A stretch of DNA of 64,000 bases from contig CM114273.1 in NCBI GenBank assembly GCA_050084515.1, forward strand, positions 41,292,001-41,356,000, read 5' to 3'. This document shows positions 59,011 through 64,000 of this stretch, piece after piece. Numbering within the stretch: position 1 is the first letter of the stretch; each line of letters opens with the position of its first letter. The notes under the pieces were generated by a model. The model saw only the letters and a program-made list of their open reading frames with translations, was not told the DNA's origin and did not search any database. A program made the position numbers and the translations under genes. This DNA is from Blasia pusilla (Eukaryota > Marchantiophyta > Marchantiopsida > Blasiales).

Positions 59011-60216
59011 GCTTTTTGAGAATAGGATAAACCCATTTACTAGCCCCAAAATCGTAAATTGGTTGAATTGCTCCTTATGATTTCGAGCTTGCAAGGAAGA
59101 TTTTCAGATTTTATGATGCTCGATGGACTCTTCTAACTTTAAGAAAAAAAGGGTTTCTTCTTCTTTATTTCGTGTGATTGATATGAACTCGTAACTAAAT
59201 ACAAAGAAGATCCAAGAGGATCACTCATGTCCGGATCTAAAATATCAGAATGAAAGTTTGATGGAGATCCTACCCATAAAGTAAGGCTCCGAAGTGTAAA
59301 GTAAAGTCGATCATGCTTTCTTTTTGTAACCCTTAAATAATGTCTCTTGACAGCGAGAGCGTAGATTTTTTTGTCCGTCACCAAACGGAGATGGAGTCAT
59401 TTGTGTCAATCAGTTTCAAGATCGGTATTAAACCTTCGATAGGACCGGGAAAATTTAAACATAAACGATAGCGATCATATGCCAAGATATAGAGGAGGGC
59501 CTGGCTTAGCGAAGATCTAGGTTTCCTTCCACGGTATCTATGCTTCCATCTTCAGTTTCCTATGCCTTCGCATCTTGGACCAAGTTTTATTTCTCATGAA
59601 ACGCAAATAAAACATCAAGGAAAAAAAAAGAAAGAAAATGGGAAATCTATTGTTAATATTTACACCCACTCATACGTTATCCTCGTGAATGAAGAAAAAA
59701 AAATGTGCTGAGAAATCCACAACATACTCGTGATCCGAGAATTGAGACAATCGTATGAACAGCTAACCATCCACACTTAAACCGTCTATTAAGTACGGGA
59801 ACTTAATAGACTCACTTGAGACCAACCTTTATGGACCCGAGGAAAGGGTGGAGCTACTTACTTGCAAACTCGACCGGGAATCGTGTAGGGAGCTCTATTG
59901 CTCTTTGGCTGAGAATGTTCTTGTAACATGCAGTCCAGGTATCCGATACCGAGCCAGCCCTCAATGTTCCAAGTGGATCGGAGCGAGGCCTGACAGCAGA
60001 AGCGGACAGGTGTCCTTCGCCGTTATCCGTAGGCTCTTTATTTGGAACCCTAGACCCTGCACACAACGAAGCTGTCAGTCCTCTCCAGACACTCTCGTTT
60101 CCCAAGGCGGAGAGGTGAGTGTGGGTCACACTGTACGGGGCCTGCGGGAGACACTAAGCCGAGAAAATGGGACGGGGATTATGAAACGGACGAACGTGGA
60201 GAGATTGTGGGCTCGA
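59011..60216. other. Upstream region of the host gene
   Basis: No transposon signature. A 161-codon plus-strand frame (59848-60333) runs across the presumed promoter and shows no family; it is Arg/Gly-rich and probably chance. Confidence 0.4.
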
Positions 60217-60224
60217 TTTATAAG
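60217..60224 (+). promoter_or_regulatory. Candidate TATA box of the DUF688-like gene
   Basis: TTTATAAG, followed about 30 bp later by a purine-rich GGGAGAAAT / GAGGAGAGAG leader typical of plant 5' UTRs. It suits a transcription start near 60250. Inference from sequence alone. Confidence 0.35.
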
Positions 60225-60249
60225 CTATGAGCCTCAGACTGGGCGAGGT

Positions 60250-61987
60250 TTGGGAGAAATCGTGGGGAGGGACAGGTGGTCAAGGAGAGGAGAGAGAATG
60301 GGAAGAAGAGAATGGGAGGATCGAGACAATTAGGGGAAGAACGTTCCGGATTGGTGGACAAAATCTGCTGGTTCGTCTTCGCTCGAGTTTGATCTTAGAC
60401 TTTCGCAGGAGCCAGTTTAGATCTGAAAGGAAGGAGAAGGGAAGGGAGGACTCGATTGGATTCGAGTGTTGTGATTGTAGATCGCGAGGAGGAAAGGAAT
60501 TAGAGCATTTTGTGTGAGAAAGGAAGGGAAGGATTTCCATCCGTCGGGTGTATATTGAGATCTGTTGAGGTACTTGTGGCCCGAGCACGGGAAAGCGCTC
60601 GAGGTCTATCTTGCCATATAATTTGAGTTTTTTGCAGAGATTCGACAATTTGACACATTGAGAGAGAAACTTCAACGTTAGTTGTAAAGCAACGTTCGCT
60701 GGATGGTGCAGTGTGGATCAGGAGTGAGAATGGACGTGGACAGTGAGGTTCTGTAGTTGAGTACGCTCTCTTCTTCATCTGAATAATGTGGATCTTCTGA
60801 CTCGGATCGAAAGGTGCTGAGTAGGCCCTCCCCAGGCCGCGAGGCATGCGATCATAGCAAGTAAGGGCATGTCCATTGAGTTTTAAATTTTAGTGGTTGC
60901 AAGTTGGAGGCCTGCATTGTGATTTAAGGTTGGTGATAGACGGAAGTCTGGGAACAGACATTTGTATCAATGATTCGTAGGATCAATTGTAAGAGCGGAA
61001 GGTCGGCCAGCCACGATTCTTGTCTGAGTGCGTTAGATCGAAGATTAATCTGGGGCGCATTGGATCTGCTCTGAGGACGGTTCTGTGCCACATCCATTGG
61101 TGCACGCAAACTGCTGTGCCCCTTACGGTGACTGTTGAACATGCCTCGAGTGTCAACCTTCGCATTTCCCAGACTATCAAGTTCATGATGTCCCTGAGAT
61201 CAATCGGCTCACAAGTTGAGATCTCGTGGTTATCGTAGAGGCGCCGTAGACTCTAACTGGTTCTTGAAAAATCTAAGGTGTAGGTTCAATTCCGTTGTGG
61301 ATGGAACATTAGACGATAATTGGTCCTGTCTAATCCGCTTTTACTTCCGTTTGCCACAGCCTGGCTGTCCGCATTCGCTGAATGTATGGGCGAGCAGTGG
61401 GCAGCTCTATACAAACTACACGGGGGCCTTGCTTGGCTAATTTCGTGTCGCGAATTGCTTAGATCCTCGTCAGCCGACAGAGATTGAAAGAGAACCTCTA
61501 CTTTGGGAGGTTCCTGTCGATTACAGTTAATCTTTTGGAAAGTTCCGCGGCCGTGCTCATGAAGATCTAACATTGAAAAACGCCGATACCCGCATTTGTC
61601 TAGTCTGAATCCTGGACAAAACTATCGGTGTTGTCGATCAACTGCATGCCTACCAACTCCCCCACTTCTGAACACCCGATCGCTTTAGAAGCGGTGCTAC
61701 TGCCACATATCGGTCTCTTCTGCCTGAATATTCTGTTCATCCGGTGAGAGATGTGAGAGTAAATGCACACTAGCTTTGTTTATGGAAGTAGTTGTTTACA
61801 CTGTCTATTCCTTTCAGTAGACAGTCGACCGGCTCGAGAGGGGAGTGGAGGGACATTCCGGATCTTGTTCTACACTGTGTAATGTGCTGGTTTTGAGCGT
61901 TCGGTTTTGAGCCTACTCATGTTTTGCTGTCATGTTGGTGTCAGCCTGTTGCAGGTGGGGGAGCACACAAAGGACTTCTCCGATAAC
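60250..61987 (+). other. 5' UTR with a probable ~1.1 kb intron
   Basis: A candidate donor lies at 60861 (CATAGCAA|GTAAGG) and a candidate acceptor at 61953-61954 (CCTGTTGCAG|GTGGGG). Splicing them leaves a short leader before the ATG at 61988. The frame is open upstream to 61907, but that would start inside the intron, so I prefer 61988. Transcript data are needed to confirm. Confidence 0.45.
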
Positions 61988-64000
61988 ATGTCAGCGAGCC
62001 AAATTAGTTCTCAACCGATGTCGAGTATTAATTACAATGCTCCTTTAAAGTCAGTTCGCACACGTAGACCAGTCGTGGCGGAGCATGAGGCTCCCAAGAA
62101 TCCATACGATGGCTCGATGGGAGACGAGTCATCTTCCACGCACGAAGGGGATATGAAGAAACCGGGAGTTTCATTCATGTGGGAGAATGCGCCAGGCAAG
62201 GCGAAAAAAGAGAACGAGGAGAAATCGAGAGCTCGCGCAGAATTGAAACCTCCTCCGCTATCCCAAATTCCCATCAAAGCATCGTCTGGGGTGGCCATCC
62301 AGCCTCCTCCTGCAGGCACTCCGCCAGCGAAGAGCAATCCTTTTGTTAGTCTTAACCCTCCTCCAGGCGCTCCCCCTCCTCCTGCCGGCACTCCACCTTC
62401 TAAATACAATCCTTTTTCTACTCTTCCCCCAAAACCTTCCATCCCTACGAGCAAGAGTTCTCCTGCCCTCTCGCAGCAACCCACCGACAGAGTTCCAACA
62501 AGACCTGCTTCACCTGCGCGCAGGAGCGTTACACCTCCGTCCGGTGGGCAGGCAAGATTTGGCCAGTACGATGGGCAGCGCACGCCTCCCTCCGAGCTAG
62601 AGAGGACCCGCTACAACAGCGTTGGGACTGATACTCGCGATCCTCATAGCTCCTTGGAGCGAGGAAGTCATGATTACTTGAACGAACGATTGCGCCAAGC
62701 TCCAATGACTCAGAAAGACTTCTATCCGACGAGGAATGCACCTCCTAGCACCGTACCAAACGGTAGCTATACCACGCAACCTAACAGTCGTTTGCAGACA
62801 CGTCCTAGCAGTCGTGAAAATTCGGAGGCTGGTAGCCACAGCTCAGCAGAGTGGGACGCTGATCACACTTCCGACGCTGGGGACATGTACTCTCAGATGG
62901 ATCACTATCAGGCTCAATGTCAAGTGAGTATGCTTGACGGCTGTATCGATATGGAGAATGATTCCTCCAGGCACACGGACCCTAGCGCTCGTGATTTCAT
63001 CATGCAAAGGTTTCTGCCGGCAGCTAAAGCTATGGTGACAGAGTCAGCGGATTCTGTTGATCGGAGATCGCCAAACGGGACTCCAAGTGTTTCTCCCAGA
63101 AAAGGATCCCGCTCTTCCCTGCCTGGTCGATCTCGATTTGCCACATTCAAGCAACAATTTGACATCGAGGAAGAGGAGAGTGAGACTGATGATCCTGGTA
63201 TGCTGTTTAAGTGCAAATTTCCTTGGCAGATGGGACCGTTCACTTCCATGTGTTTGCCCGGACCCGCACCACAGCCAGGTGACAATCCCAACCCCGATGG
63301 CAGTGCCACTGTCATAAGAGGCAAAAACGATGACCAGCAAGAGGGAATGGAGGCAGCCTGGGCGTATGCGGTAAGACTCAATTCGTTGCCCTACGTACTT
63401 GTTGTACACCCATGTGGAAGCATTCTTCTATGTGTGAAGATGGGGAGGGATCGTGGGATTATATTGATGCAGAATTTCATTTGCTATCATATCAGAGCTT
63501 TGATCTCTCCATGTGATGTGGCTGCACACCTCTGTTGTTGATCCGTTTGCGTATATGTGGTGGGCAGAGAACCGATAGCAGCATGAGCAAAGATGAAAAT
63601 AGAGGGAGCTTTGAGGATAGGCACCATCCTTCAAATTTCAGAACCAGAAGCAGCTCATCGACGAACTCCACGTCCGTATTCAAAAGAGATGGAGAGGGCC
63701 AATCTCTTAGCCACTCTCGATCGTTCGGTGTGGATTCGCAGAACGGAGACTACGAAGGCGAGACATCAGCGAGAAGCAACGATGCGAGAGGCTTCTATGG
63801 TGTCCCCAATGACAGACTCCAAGAGACAGCAACTCATAGAGAGTGGAACAAAACTCCTCCTAGAGCAAAACCCCAGGGCGAGTTTTCAGCAAATTTGGGC
63901 ACATTGCTGAGGACTTCCAACCAGCACGGGAGGGGGATGGCACGGTTGGTTCCCCCCGCGCAGCATGCAGATGCGATGGAAGCGGAGGCGAAGAAACAAG
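61988..64000 (+). CDS. DUF688-like plant protein, 3' end outside window
   Basis: The only convincing host gene. Proposed structure: exon 61988-63370 (461 codons), intron 63371-63567 (GCG|GTAAGA ... GGGCAG|AGA, phase 0), then a second exon open from 63568 to the window end. The N-terminus holds the family hallmark KKPGVSFMWENAPGKAK at residues 57-73 (usual form P.SF.WE..PGK.K). A Pro-rich low-complexity region follows (roughly residues 85-200, with repeated PPPAGTPP), then long Ser/Arg-rich disordered sequence. A Cys-containing FKCKFPWQMGPFTSMCLP block lies near residues 407-424. Exon 2 continues Ser/Arg-rich (SFEDRHHPSNF, RTRSSSSTNST). Molecular function is unknown for this family. Extending the first exon's frame past 63371 soon gives a stop at about 63540, which is why the intron is needed. 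Codon use is GC-richer than the surrounding transposons. Confidence 0.8.
63371..63567 (+). other. Intron of the DUF688-like gene
   Basis: GTAAGA donor and GGGCAG acceptor, 197 bp. Removing it joins two long open frames in phase 0 (first exon frame, then the frame starting aga acc gat). The intron is T-rich before the acceptor. Confidence 0.7.

Noticed and set aside
59848-60333. 161-codon plus-strand ORF
   Set aside because: No recognised motif; it overlaps the presumed promoter and leader of the DUF688-like gene.
62032-62583. 183-codon minus-strand ORF, Gly-rich
   Set aside because: Antisense of the proline-rich part of the DUF688-like exon.

Overview
The window looks like a transposon-dense, gene-poor piece of a land plant nuclear genome. 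The single convincing host gene, at the right edge, is a spliced plant-type DUF688-like gene. The rest is LTR retrotransposons, non-LTR retrotransposons, hAT transposons, Helitrons and satellite-like repeats, nearly all broken by stops and frameshifts. The mix (a Ty3/gypsy element carrying a cytosine methyltransferase, and non-LTR elements that appear to use a restriction-like endonuclease) is unlike a typical flowering plant and suggests a bryophyte, lycophyte or fern. I cannot name the species.

Layout. 1-1.14 kb: diverged satellite-like tandem repeat (~172 bp period). 1.87-3.76 kb (minus): hAT transposase remnant. 4.13-15.5 kb: a Ty1/copia element (plus) split inside its integrase by an ~8.6 kb Ty3/gypsy element (about 4706-13320). 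The gypsy pol order is protease, C5-cytosine DNA methyltransferase, reverse transcriptase, RNase H, truncated integrase. 15.5-15.8 kb: short copy joining the two ends of that gypsy family. 15.84-18.8 kb (minus): second copia element. 20.27-20.58 kb: another gypsy 5' end. 21-27.2 kb: base-balanced DNA without recognisable genes, holding an orphan primer-binding site. 27.18-28.1 kb: ~200-bp tandem repeat. 29.45-29.63, 48.93-49.11, 53.0-53.23 and probably 58.78-59.0 kb: very short Helitrons; 32.68 and 44.34 kb: further Helitron-type 3' ends. 30.37-32.22 and 39.9-41.6 kb (minus) and 54.7-57.9 kb (plus): three copies of one non-LTR family in different states of decay, plus detached 3' tails at 41.7, 47.3, 47.9 and 53.5 kb. 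35.8-38.0 kb (minus): second, DUF4371-type hAT. 44.7-46.6 kb: a solo LTR with a perfect target duplication inside an older LTR of the same family. 49.87-51.18 kb: Helitron helicase remnant with a duplicated Walker A exon. 60.2-64.0 kb: promoter, 5'-UTR intron and first coding exons of the host gene.

How it fits together. No operon or pathway is present; the window is a record of nested insertions followed by C-to-T-dominated nonsense decay. The most interesting item is the methyltransferase fused into the gypsy pol polyprotein: a retrotransposon that, when intact, could have methylated its own cDNA or the host genome. It is now dead.
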